Assembly: GCF_003574425.1 (NCBI RefSeq)
Contig: NZ_QLIU01000012.1
Coordinates: 1-42,289 of the forward strand
DNA: 42,289 nt
From: Cysteiniphilum halobium
GTDB taxonomy: Bacteria; Pseudomonadota; Gammaproteobacteria; Francisellales; Francisellaceae
Direction: 5' to 3'
How positions within the stretch are numbered: the stretch's first letter is position 1; every line of letters starts with the position of its first letter. Both the position numbers and the translations under genes were made by a program. The notes beneath the pieces are model-generated. The model was not told where the DNA came from. It searched no databases and was given only the letters and a program-made list of their open reading frames with translations. This document shows, in pieces, positions 1 through 7,435 of the stretch.

Positions 1-90
1 AATGCTGTTAAAGATGGCAGAGCATTTTATTTTTTTCAAAAAGCACCTATTAAGGCTATCAACAATAAAAAACACAGCGGGAGCTGCTGA
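1..90 (+). CDS. 3' end of an unidentified upstream gene (partial)
   Basis: The first frame is open from the window edge to a TGA at 88-90 and encodes 29 residues ending in the peptide KKHSGSC. The composition looks protein-like (aromatic FYFF run, then a basic tail), but the piece is too short to assign to a family. It could also be chance open frame. No start is visible in the window. It lies 77 bases before plsY on the same strand. Confidence 0.3.
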   Translation, partial: NAVKDGRAFYFFQKAPIKAINNKKHSGSC

Positions 91-167
91 CTTATCTAAT
101 AAGCACTTGACTTAACACGCAAAAATTCAGAAACTCATGGGCAGTTTAAATCATACATTATAAAATC

Positions 168-761
168 ATGATACTTATTTTAATGCTTATCATTGGCTAC
201 TTATTCGGTTCAATTAACAGTGCAATTATCACCTGTAAGCTTATGGGGTTACCTTCACCGCGCAGTATTGGTTCAGGTAACCCAGGGGCGACTAATGTCT
301 TACGCCTAGGCGGCAAAAAGGCAGCCGCAATTACCCTTTTAGGTGATGCACTTAAAGGCATCATTCCAGTACTTATTGCCCATGCTTTACATCTGAACGC
401 AACTGAAACTGGTTATGTCGCACTTGCTGCAGTCATTGGGCATATATTTCCCGTGTTCTTTGGATTTAAAGGTGGTAAAGGCGTTGCCACTTTAATTGGC
501 GTCATTCTTGGGTTTTATTGGTTGATTGGTATTATCTTTCTTGCCACATGGGTGATATGCGCTTTAATCACCAAATACTCTTCACTCTCTGCATTAGTTG
601 CCACAGTAGTTTCTGCTATTTGTGTGATTTTTATCTTTAGCTTTCAAAGCGCACTGCCGTTTATCATTATTGCTATTATTGTGATCTTACGCCACCACGA
701 AAATATCAAACGTCTTATCAATGGTAGCGAAAGCAAAATAGGTCAAAAGAAAAATGCCTGA
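168..761 (+). CDS. plsY: Glycerol-3-phosphate acyltransferase PlsY
   Basis: PlsY is the inner-membrane enzyme that transfers the acyl group of acyl-phosphate to position 1 of glycerol-3-phosphate, the first step of phospholipid synthesis. The 197-residue protein has the usual family length and several hydrophobic segments. Motif 1, GSGNPGATNVLR, is at about residues 35-46, and the glycine-rich motif 2, HIFPVFFGFKGGKGVAT, at about 92-108. A third basic loop (RHHENIKRLINGSES) lies near the C-terminus. The ATG at 168 has only a weak ribosome site, but the protein starts as the family does, with a membrane segment. The stop overlaps the mutM start by 8 bases, so the two are probably translationally coupled and co-transcribed with holA. 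Confidence 0.97.
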   Translation: MILILMLIIGYLFGSINSAIITCKLMGLPSPRSIGSGNPGATNVLRLGGKKAAAITLLGDALKGIIPVLIAHALHLNATETGYVALAAVIGHIFPVFFGFKGGKGVATLIGVILGFYWLIGIIFLATWVICALITKYSSLSALVATVVSAICVIFIFSFQSALPFIIIAIIVILRHHENIKRLINGSESKIGQKKNA

Positions 762-1572
762 ACTACCTGAAGTTGAAACGGTTAAAAATGGTCTTAGCTT
801 ATATTGTTTAAAGCGCAAGATTATAAAAGCCCATACCTATATTGATAAATTACGCTACCCACTAGATCCTAAGCTTAGTCAGAAAATCACTCATCAAAGC
901 ATTCGTGATATCTCAAGACGCGGCAAACACTTGATTATTGCATTAGATGATTATAGCTTAATTATTCATCTTGGCATGTCAGGCGTTTTACAAATCATTG
1001 ATAGTAATATGTATCAACATAAAAAGCATGATCATATTATCTTGCAATTAGATGACGGTCAGACAATCTTTTATCATGATCCACGACGCTTTGGTTATTG
1101 GGATATTACCGACAGTAACCCTTTAGAGCACAAATACTTTCTAAATTATGGTCCTGAACCATTAACGCAACACTTTAATAGTAGCTATTTGCAACGCGTA
1201 CTTAAAGCACGTACACAAGCGATAAAAAGTGTGATTATGGATAACAAAATCGTCGTTGGTGTTGGTAATATCTATGCTTGTGAAAGTCTATTTAAAACTG
1301 GTATTTCGCCATTGAAACCTGCTAACACCTTAACAAAAAATGAGATAAACAAGCTTGTCAATGCCATCCAATCCACTTTGCTTCAAGCAATTAAAGCCGG
1401 TGGCACGACCTTGAAAGACTATAAAAATGCCACCGGTAAACCTGGCTATTTTGCTCAGTCTTTACAAGTTTATGGGCAAAAAGATCAACCGTGTCAGATC
1501 TGCTTAGCACCTATTGAGTCGATTGTTATCAATCAACGAAATACGTTCTATTGCCCACAATGTCAAAGATAA
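754..1572 (+). CDS. mutM: Formamidopyrimidine-DNA glycosylase (Fpg/MutM)
   Basis: This bifunctional base-excision repair enzyme removes 8-oxoguanine and formamidopyrimidines and cleaves the abasic site. The protein begins MPELPEVETV, giving the catalytic Pro2 and Glu3 after Met removal. Lys58 (RRGKHL) and the HDPRRFG segment at about 109-114 are typical. The C-terminal zinc finger is intact, with Cys247, Cys250, Cys267 and Cys270. At 272 residues it matches the usual length. It overlaps plsY by 8 bases and lies 27 bases before holA on the same strand. Confidence 0.98.
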   Translation: MPELPEVETVKNGLSLYCLKRKIIKAHTYIDKLRYPLDPKLSQKITHQSIRDISRRGKHLIIALDDYSLIIHLGMSGVLQIIDSNMYQHKKHDHIILQLDDGQTIFYHDPRRFGYWDITDSNPLEHKYFLNYGPEPLTQHFNSSYLQRVLKARTQAIKSVIMDNKIVVGVGNIYACESLFKTGISPLKPANTLTKNEINKLVNAIQSTLLQAIKAGGTTLKDYKNATGKPGYFAQSLQVYGQKDQPCQICLAPIESIVINQRNTFYCPQCQR

Positions 1573-1599
1573 GAGAAAGATAAGATAAAGATAAAAACA

Positions 1600-2592
1600 A
1601 TGATCAAAGCAACCAACTATCTAGAGGCTCTAAAAGCCATTGAAAAAAAAGATTTTCCTTGCTATGTCATCACCGGCAAAGAACCTTATCAAAAAAACAA
1701 ACTTATTGAAAAAATCAATGCCAAATATAAAGCACAGAACTTTGAGACTCTGCGCACACAAATCATCAATCAGCAATATGACTTCTTGCAAAGTAATTTT
1801 AATAGCTTTAGCCTGTTTGCCAAAGAGCGCTTACTACAATTAACCATCACTAAAGCACCTGATAAGAATGCACAAAAACTGCTTGTTGATTGCCTTAACA
1901 ACATCTCACAAAGTGATCGCTTCTTGTTGATATTTGATGATCTGACAAGCGCGCAACAAAAAACCAAATGGTTTCAATTAATTGCTCAAGAGGCTTTATA
2001 TATCCAAGTATGGCCAGTTAGTATTCACGAGGCGATTAAACTCATTAAACTTGAGCTGAATTCTCTAAATCAACCAATCACATTAACTGAAGATGCGCTC
2101 ATGCTTTTAGCACAAAAAACCGAAGGTAATCTGTTTGCCGCCAATCAAATGATTACTTTATTGCAGCATCAACCACAAACACATTTTGATGATAAGACAC
2201 TCACTGAGTATTTATCGAATGCGATGAATTATGATGTGTTTGATTTAGCACAAAGCCTAATTGAACAAAACATGAATCGCTCACTGGTGATATTACAGCA
2301 TCTATTCAAAGAGCGGGTTGAAAATGCCATTATTCTTTGGGCACTTTTAAAGGAACTACGCATTTGCTATAACTTAAGTACACAAACACCACAACAACAG
2401 CAACAAACCTTTATCCGCAATAATATCTGGAAAGCACGACAACCCGCTTATGCGCGTCTATCTAAGCAATTTAGTCAACACCATTATGCTAAGCTTTTTA
2501 ATCAATGCTTTGCCATTGATTTACTCGTTAAAGGGATTCAAGAAGGTGATGTAGAGCAAGCATTAACTGAGCTGGTCTGTCAATTGCATTAA
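1600..2592 (+). CDS. holA: DNA polymerase III subunit delta
   Basis: Delta is the clamp-loader subunit that opens the sliding clamp. The 330-residue protein has the three-part delta layout: an N-terminal AAA+-like domain with the segment FSLFAKERLLQL at about 69-80, a middle domain with the typical LAQKTEGNLFAANQMITLL near 167-185, and a helical collar domain (NYDVFDLAQSLIEQN onward). Delta normally lacks a Walker A motif, and none is seen. In many proteobacteria holA follows lptE; here it follows mutM. The gene ends 5 bases from a convergent pilin gene, with no hairpin between them. The function is inferred from family resemblance, as delta is poorly conserved. Confidence 0.9.
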   Translation: MIKATNYLEALKAIEKKDFPCYVITGKEPYQKNKLIEKINAKYKAQNFETLRTQIINQQYDFLQSNFNSFSLFAKERLLQLTITKAPDKNAQKLLVDCLNNISQSDRFLLIFDDLTSAQQKTKWFQLIAQEALYIQVWPVSIHEAIKLIKLELNSLNQPITLTEDALMLLAQKTEGNLFAANQMITLLQHQPQTHFDDKTLTEYLSNAMNYDVFDLAQSLIEQNMNRSLVILQHLFKERVENAIILWALLKELRICYNLSTQTPQQQQQTFIRNNIWKARQPAYARLSKQFSQHHYAKLFNQCFAIDLLVKGIQEGDVEQALTELVCQLH

Positions 2593-2597
2593 TAACC

Positions 2598-3173
2598 TTA
2601 AGGGCAGATTTGTGAATCACTATAAATATCAAGCCGAATTCTACCAATCATATTAATCACTACCTCCCGATCATAACGTCCTGCACCTTGTCCATCAACA
2701 ATAGCACAATAAAATAAAGATACAGCAGTTGAGGATAACCCATTGGGTCTAAACTCCACTGTGTCACCATTGCTACTTGACATATATTCTCCTGTGGTTG
2801 GAGGTTCAATCGTTGTAATTATGCGATCAACATCAGTAGAAACTCCATCTGAGCTTGTAAATAAAATCAAGCGATTATTACCCCAGTTACTTGCTGGTAC
2901 TGTCGCACACGTAGCACCATCACTACTAGGGCATAGAAATACAGAAGTTGCTTCTGACATTGCGGTGATTCTGCCTAACTCTAAAGCCGCTTTAACTTTA
3001 TCTAAATAAATTTCTGAATTAGCGCGTCCAAAAGTACCAACCATCAAAGGCACCGCAACTGCTATAACAATTGCCATAACTGCAATGACAATCATCCCTT
3101 CTATTAGGCTGAAGCCTAGATTTCGGACACGCTTATTATTTTTGCCCTTTTTGCCATTTTTTTTCATCTTCAT
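2598..3173 (-). CDS. GspH/FimT-type type IV pseudopilin
   Basis: The protein starts with a lysine/arginine-rich leader ending at Gly20, followed by FSLIEGMIVIAVMAIVIAVAVPLM. That is the classic type III (prepilin peptidase) signal with Glu at position 5 of the mature chain. The rest is a soluble beta-rich domain with several cysteines (two near the C-terminus). Length (191) and layout fit FimT/GspH minor pilins of type IV pili or type II secretion. No other pilus gene is next to it, so the machine it belongs to must be encoded elsewhere. ATG codons at 3173 and 3167 are both possible starts, neither with a strong ribosome site. The start lies inside the promoter region of the divergent tRNA-Lys. 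Confidence 0.85.
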   Translation of the reverse strand: MKMKKNGKKGKNNKRVRNLGFSLIEGMIVIAVMAIVIAVAVPLMVGTFGRANSEIYLDKVKAALELGRITAMSEATSVFLCPSSDGATCATVPASNWGNNRLILFTSSDGVSTDVDRIITTIEPPTTGEYMSSSNGDTVEFRPNGLSSTAVSLFYCAIVDGQGAGRYDREVVINMIGRIRLDIYSDSQICP

Positions 3174-3174
3174 A

Positions 3175-3202
3175 TTGCAATTGACTCCATATTCCCTATA
3201 AT
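3175..3202 (+). promoter_or_regulatory. Promoter of tRNA-Lys
   Basis: A -35-like TTGCAA (3175-3180) is followed after 16 bases by a perfect -10 TATAAT (3197-3202), 13 bases before the tRNA. The GC-rich stretch just after the -10 (GTGCCCTG) resembles the discriminator of stringently controlled stable-RNA promoters. Assigned by eye. Confidence 0.7.
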
Positions 3203-3215
3203 GTGCCCTGTCTTT

Positions 3216-3291
3216 GGGTCGTTAGCTCAGTCGGTAGAGCAGTTGGCTTTTAACCAATTGGTCGCAGGTTCGAATCCTGCACGACCCACCA
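3216..3291 (+). tRNA. tRNA-Lys (anticodon TTT)
   Basis: This 76-base gene folds into a full cloverleaf: acceptor arms GGGTCGT and ACGACCC, D arm with GAGC, anticodon loop CTTTTAA with TTT at 3249-3251, and T arm GCAGG-TTCGAAT-CCTGC. The CCA end is encoded (3289-3291). By memory it is nearly identical to E. coli tRNA-Lys. It has its own promoter just upstream and is a single-gene unit. Confidence 0.98.
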
Positions 3292-3443
3292 TTTTTATAA
3301 TTATCATAATATCCTGTGTTTCCACTAATTCTAGTCAACAATAAACATTGACACAAAAAGAAAACGCTCATTTGATAGCGTATTAATACAATGCAACATA
3401 ATCATCTATGACAAGAAGCTCAAATTGTTTTTACAGAAATAAA

Positions 3444-3519
3444 TGGTGCCGACAAGCAGAATTGAACTGCTGACCTATTGGTTACGAATCAATTGCTCTA
3501 CCAACTGAGCTATGTCGGC
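3444..3519 (-). tRNA. tRNA-Thr (anticodon CGT)
   Basis: Read on the minus strand, acceptor GCCGACA pairs with TGTCGGC, the D arm is standard, and the anticodon loop TTCGTAA carries CGT (3484-3486 on the plus strand is ACG). The T arm is AGCAG-TTCAATT-CTGCT and CCA is encoded. The overall form resembles E. coli thrW. The anticodon stem ATTGA/CCAAT contains one A-C mismatch next to the loop. The gene lies 23 bases downstream of a small membrane protein gene on the same strand and may share its transcript. Confidence 0.95.
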
Positions 3520-3542
3520 ATAACGAATGATATAAGTAAATG

Positions 3543-3782
3543 CTATTGGCTATTTTTTTCAATTTTATTAAGAACAATTCCAACAACAATAAAAATTGCA
3601 CCAATGATTAAACTTGCACATCCTAACATTCCAGTGATAACAGATTCACTCAAATCATATAGACTATGTGCCGGCGGAAACCAACTAAATGCACCAATAA
3701 TCAACACAATACTCAAGATAACTAATATAATTCCTATCACTAAGCAGCCGATGATTGAACCTGATTGTTTGCAACACTTCAT
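3543..3782 (-). CDS. Small two-helix membrane protein, function unknown
   Basis: I do not recognise a family. The ATG at 3782 gives a 79-residue protein with two long hydrophobic helices (about residues 9-32 and 48-70) joined by a short loop with WFPPAHSLYDLSES, and a charged C-terminal tail (NKIEKNSQ). Two adjacent cysteines lie near the N-terminus. An AGGAG ribosome site sits 7 bases before this ATG; a GTG one codon further upstream is an alternative start. It is followed by tRNA-Thr on the same strand and preceded by deoD. Confidence 0.7.
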   Translation of the reverse strand: MKCCKQSGSIIGCLVIGIILVILSIVLIIGAFSWFPPAHSLYDLSESVITGMLGCASLIIGAIFIVVGIVLNKIEKNSQ

Positions 3783-3868
3783 CACTATTCTCCTATGTTA
3801 ATATCTGCGAACCTACACGGCTAAGAATAGTTGCTTTTTTAAAAAATGCTAGAAAGGGTAGTATAGCC

Positions 3869-4579
3869 TTACACACTTGCTAAGGCGATTTCAATCATTT
3901 TAGTAAATGAATTTTGACGCTCCTGACTAGTGGTAACCTCTTTCGTCACCAATGAATCTGATACGGTTAAAAGACAAGCTGCTTTTTTACCATAGGCTTT
4001 AGCATTGGCAAAAATTGCTGCCGTCTCCATCTCGACAGCTTTACAACCATGGTCATTATAAATATTAATATAATCATCAAAGTTTTTGCGATAAAAAACA
4101 TCGCTGCAATGTACCTTTACTTGTGTCACAGATAAATTTAATTTATCCGCTGTTACTGCAATATGTGCTGTTAATTCAGCGTCTGGCTTTACTACCCTGG
4201 TTATTTCCCCTGTCACGATCTCAACATAGTCAGACTCGCAATAGCTTTCAGTAACTAATAGCACATCATATACATTAATCTCCGGCACATAAGAGCCACA
4301 TGAACCAATACGAATAATTTGATCAATATCATAGTGATTAAATAATTCAGCCGTATATATTCCAGCACTTGGCATTCCCATACCATGTGCCATAATCGTT
4401 AACTTTTTCCCTTTATACGTCCCCGTAAATCCAAGCATATTACGTACACTATTGACTAACTTAATATCTTTAAGATATGTTTCAGCAATAAGCTTAGCGC
4501 GCAGCGGGTCACCTGGCATGATTATGGTTTTGGCAAAATCATCTTTGCTTTTTGCTTCAATATGAGGTGTAGGAATCAT
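3869..4579 (-). CDS. deoD: Purine-nucleoside phosphorylase DeoD
   Basis: This cytoplasmic hexameric enzyme cleaves purine (deoxy)nucleosides with phosphate, giving free base and (deoxy)ribose-1-phosphate. The 236-residue protein shows the bacterial DeoD signature: TPHIEAK at the N-terminus, the phosphate-loop segment IIMPGDPLRAK near 20-30, the ligand-binding IRIGSCGSY near 90, and VEMETAAIFANA near 180 with the ribose-binding Met-Glu. Asp near VSDSL serves as the purine-binding acid. An AAGGA ribosome site precedes the ATG. It stands alone here; the nucleoside importer nupC lies 8.5 kb away and would supply its substrates. Confidence 0.97.
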   Translation of the reverse strand: MIPTPHIEAKSKDDFAKTIIMPGDPLRAKLIAETYLKDIKLVNSVRNMLGFTGTYKGKKLTIMAHGMGMPSAGIYTAELFNHYDIDQIIRIGSCGSYVPEINVYDVLLVTESYCESDYVEIVTGEITRVVKPDAELTAHIAVTADKLNLSVTQVKVHCSDVFYRKNFDDYINIYNDHGCKAVEMETAAIFANAKAYGKKAACLLTVSDSLVTKEVTTSQERQNSFTKMIEIALASV

Positions 4580-4898
4580 CTTTTATCCTTTTTCATCTAG
4601 TCATATTTTGAAGTCGCCAGTGTACTGTTTTTATGGCAAATGAACAAATGATTTAAGGATAAGTCCAAGCAACCTCATTAAAAATTGGAATAATATCTAG
4701 CAAATTATTTAACATCACATGTTTTTAGATAAAATTTTAAGCGCTAAATTTTAATGAGGCAATCCTAAGCTAATTATAGATACCCACGGGCTAAACCCAT
4801 GGTACTTAAGCGGCAAGCCGCTGCATAACTACTTTGAGCTTTAAAAAAATAATAATGCACTTTTTTATTTCACAAATAGACTTTTAAACACGCTAAAA
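4580..4898. other. Intergenic region between phrB and deoD, with palindromes
   Basis: This 319-base gap lies between two minus-strand genes. I find no convincing gene. Its only clear structure is a pair of adjacent hairpins at 4781-4822, listed separately. The part from 4580 to 4780 is AT-rich and presumably carries the deoD promoter on the minus strand, but no consensus is clear enough to name. Confidence 0.6.
4781..4822. repeat. Twin palindrome, possible terminator or dispersed repeat
   Basis: Two hairpins lie back to back. TACCCACGGG (4781-4790) pairs imperfectly with CCCATGGTA (4796-4804). AGCGGC (4809-4814) pairs perfectly with GCCGCT (4817-4822). The GC-rich sequence stands out from the AT-rich surroundings and looks like a REP-type unit. 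It is downstream of phrB on the minus strand and could end that operon. Confidence 0.55.
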
Positions 4899-6314
4899 CT
4901 ACAAATTTTTATAGTAAGCCAAAGCCTCCTCTCTCGAAACTTTAAGATCAACAACTGGATAAGGATAATCTTCACCAAGAGTGATACCAGCTTGTTTTAA
5001 AACACTCTCCGGTGCCAACCACGGTGAGAACAAATACTTATTAGGGAGTTGACTCAATTCAGGTAGATAGCGACGAATATACTCACCATCGCCATCAAAC
5101 TTTTGCCCTTGGGTGACTGGATTAAAAATGCGAAAAAAAGGTGCCGCATCGGCACCACTGCCGGCAACCCATTGCCAATTGGCACTATTGTTAGCTAAGT
5201 CCGCATCAAATAAGTAATCCCAAAACCACTTAGCACCATGGCGCCAATGAATATGACAATTCTTTGTCAAAAATGAAGCGACAATCATTCTCACGCGATT
5301 ATGCATAAATCCCGTTTGCCAAAGCTCACGCATTCCCGCATCGACAATTGGAACACCTGTTTGACCTTGCTGCCATGCTATTAATAGCGCCTGATCGTCT
5401 TGCCATGGGTAATGATCAAACTTTTGCTGCCAATTGTGATCACTCAATTGTGGATAATGATAAAGTAAGGCGTAATTAAATTCACGCCATATAATCTCTG
5501 ATAAATAGCTCTGCTTATTATCACACTCTGTCTGGTGTAGTTTGTCCCAAATAATATGTGGTGAGATTTGCCCAAAATGTAAAAACGGCGCGAGCTTAGA
5601 CGTAGCACTTAAGCTTGGAATATTGCGATTATTTTGGTAATCATTTAAAGAGTGCTCAATAAAGCTATCCAAATAATGATGCGCCGCTTTCTCACTAATT
5701 TGCCAATTATCTAATACATCCTTTGCCCAGTGATGTTGAGGCAATAAGTTCAAATCTGCTAAATTACTGTTGCTGACATTAACTTCGGTCAAGCAGTTAT
5801 GTATCTCTTTACCCCCATCCAACGGTGCTCTTGGTGGCATTACTTGCAATGCTTGACGCTTAAAGGAACTAAAGATTTTATAGGGCTCGCCATTACTCTT
5901 TAATACTTCCCACGGCTCCCACAATAAACTACTATTAAAACTATGCACCTCTATTGCTTGTGCTTTTAGTTGTGCCTTGATTTTTTTATCTCGCGCAACT
6001 TGCCATGGTGCATATAAGCGATTCCAAAATACTTGCTTCACGTTATAGCGATGCGTAAGCGCTGCAATAATCTCACAAGGATCCCCTATAAAAAATTGCA
6101 GTCGGTTATTGAGTGTCTGATTTAAGGATTGTAATGCATAATGAAGCCATACTTTGCTTGCAGCACCGATTTGCCAGTCTTGTGCATCATTATTATCAAC
6201 AATATAAATCGGTAAAACCACACCGTTTGTTAGTGCTGCATTAAGCGCTGGATTGTCGATAATTCTTAAATCCTGGCGAAACCAAAGAAGAACTTCTGGT
6301 TTGTAAGACGTCAT
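4899..6314 (-). CDS. phrB: Deoxyribodipyrimidine photo-lyase (class I)
   Basis: The enzyme uses blue light and FADH- to split cyclobutane pyrimidine dimers. The 471-residue chain has the N-terminal antenna-binding alpha/beta domain (EVLLWFRQDLRIIDNPAL) and the C-terminal FAD domain. The latter has the signatures WREFNYALLYHYP, GQTGVPIVDAGMRELWQTGFMHNRVRMIVASFL and NWQWVAGSGADAAPFFRIFNP. Conserved tryptophans of the electron-transfer chain appear intact. The start lies 5 bases after the hemH stop, with GGTGAG as ribosome site inside the end of hemH, so the two are probably one operon. Confidence 0.97.
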   Translation of the reverse strand: MTSYKPEVLLWFRQDLRIIDNPALNAALTNGVVLPIYIVDNNDAQDWQIGAASKVWLHYALQSLNQTLNNRLQFFIGDPCEIIAALTHRYNVKQVFWNRLYAPWQVARDKKIKAQLKAQAIEVHSFNSSLLWEPWEVLKSNGEPYKIFSSFKRQALQVMPPRAPLDGGKEIHNCLTEVNVSNSNLADLNLLPQHHWAKDVLDNWQISEKAAHHYLDSFIEHSLNDYQNNRNIPSLSATSKLAPFLHFGQISPHIIWDKLHQTECDNKQSYLSEIIWREFNYALLYHYPQLSDHNWQQKFDHYPWQDDQALLIAWQQGQTGVPIVDAGMRELWQTGFMHNRVRMIVASFLTKNCHIHWRHGAKWFWDYLFDADLANNSANWQWVAGSGADAAPFFRIFNPVTQGQKFDGDGEYIRRYLPELSQLPNKYLFSPWLAPESVLKQAGITLGEDYPYPVVDLKVSREEALAYYKNL

Positions 6315-6319
6315 TGGTA

Positions 6320-7375
6320 TTACTCACCAATAATGGTTTTTAACATCTCAATATGCCCATCACGATCATTCAAGCATGGAATAACGGCATAATGCCCACC
6401 ACCGGCATTTAAGAATGTCTCATACTCTGTTTCTCTTAACTCCTCCAGTGTTTCCAAGCAATCAGCTGCAAATCCCGGCGCCATCACTAACACATTTTTT
6501 TTACCCTCTTTGGCAAGATTTGCTAATACCTCCGTTGTGTATGGTTTAAGCCATTCTTTAGGTCCAAAACGAGACTGAAAAGACATTTGAATATTTAGTT
6601 TTGTTTCACTAAGGGCACTTTTAAGTAGCTCAAACGTTCGTAAGCAATGCATTTGATAAGGGTCACCCTTTTGCACACATTCCAGTGGAATACCGTGAAA
6701 TGACAATAACAAAATATCTGGCGTGAAATCGATAGTTGCTAGATGGTTTATAACACTTTTCTTTAATGCCTCGATATAGGCAGGATGCTGATAATACGGA
6801 GCAATACCGACAATATTTGGCTGATAACGCATCGTTTGCAGCACACGGAAAACCTCATCATAAACTGAAGCTGTTGTTGTTGCTGAGTACTGCGGGTAAA
6901 GTGGCACAATAGTAATTTCAGTAACCCCTTGAATACTCAAAGCTTCAATCTTTGCTTTAATCGATGGCTCACCATAGCGCATTGCAAAGTCAACCATCAT
7001 ATGATTACCTAACTTATCGGCAAGCTTACATGCCTGAGATTGCGTGTAGTACATCAATGGTGAAAACTGTTTATCCTCAAACCAAATTTTTTGGTAAAGC
7101 TTAGCAGTTTTAGGCGAGCGAAATGGTAAAACAAATAATCGTAAAATCGGCTGCCAAAATAAAGGGGATGCTTCAATTACACGCCGATCAGACAAAAACT
7201 CTTTCAAATATTTGCGAACATCTTTGACTTGATATGAATCTGGCGTTCCTAAATTAACCAACAATATTGCTTTTTTAGCTTTTCTAGCTTTTTTATTTTC
7301 TTCCCTACTTATTTCTTTTGCTTCATTTACGCCTTCTGCTCTTTGATCTTGCTTCATACTTTTAATATCATCCAT
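6320..7375 (-). CDS. hemH: Ferrochelatase
   Basis: HemH inserts Fe2+ into protoporphyrin IX at the membrane, the last step of protoheme synthesis. The core starts at AILLVNLGTPDSYQVKDVRKYLKEFLSDRRVI. The invariant metal/porphyrin histidine is in LLSFHGIPL, and the conserved acidic patch is in DCLETLEELRETEYE. At 351 residues it is slightly long because about 35 charged residues (rich in Lys, Glu, Arg) precede the core. A later ATG at 7357 would shorten this by 6 residues. Neither start has a clear ribosome site. No other heme gene is nearby; the neighbours are phrB and tldD. Confidence 0.95.
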   Translation of the reverse strand: MDDIKSMKQDQRAEGVNEAKEISREENKKARKAKKAILLVNLGTPDSYQVKDVRKYLKEFLSDRRVIEASPLFWQPILRLFVLPFRSPKTAKLYQKIWFEDKQFSPLMYYTQSQACKLADKLGNHMMVDFAMRYGEPSIKAKIEALSIQGVTEITIVPLYPQYSATTTASVYDEVFRVLQTMRYQPNIVGIAPYYQHPAYIEALKKSVINHLATIDFTPDILLLSFHGIPLECVQKGDPYQMHCLRTFELLKSALSETKLNIQMSFQSRFGPKEWLKPYTTEVLANLAKEGKKNVLVMAPGFAADCLETLEELRETEYETFLNAGGGHYAVIPCLNDRDGHIEMLKTIIGE

Positions 7376-7435
7376 TTATCTAAATTTATGTCTTATCAAT
7401 CCCACATGGCACTAATTAGTCATTTAAAAAGAAGA

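Noticed and set aside
3216-3519. Integration site of a genomic island at the tRNA pair
   Set aside because: No repeat of a tRNA 3' end and no phage-type integrase nearby; XerD at 38983 is the housekeeping enzyme.
3478-3801. A plus-strand frame crossing the tRNA-Thr
   Set aside because: It includes part of the tRNA gene and runs antisense to the small membrane protein gene.
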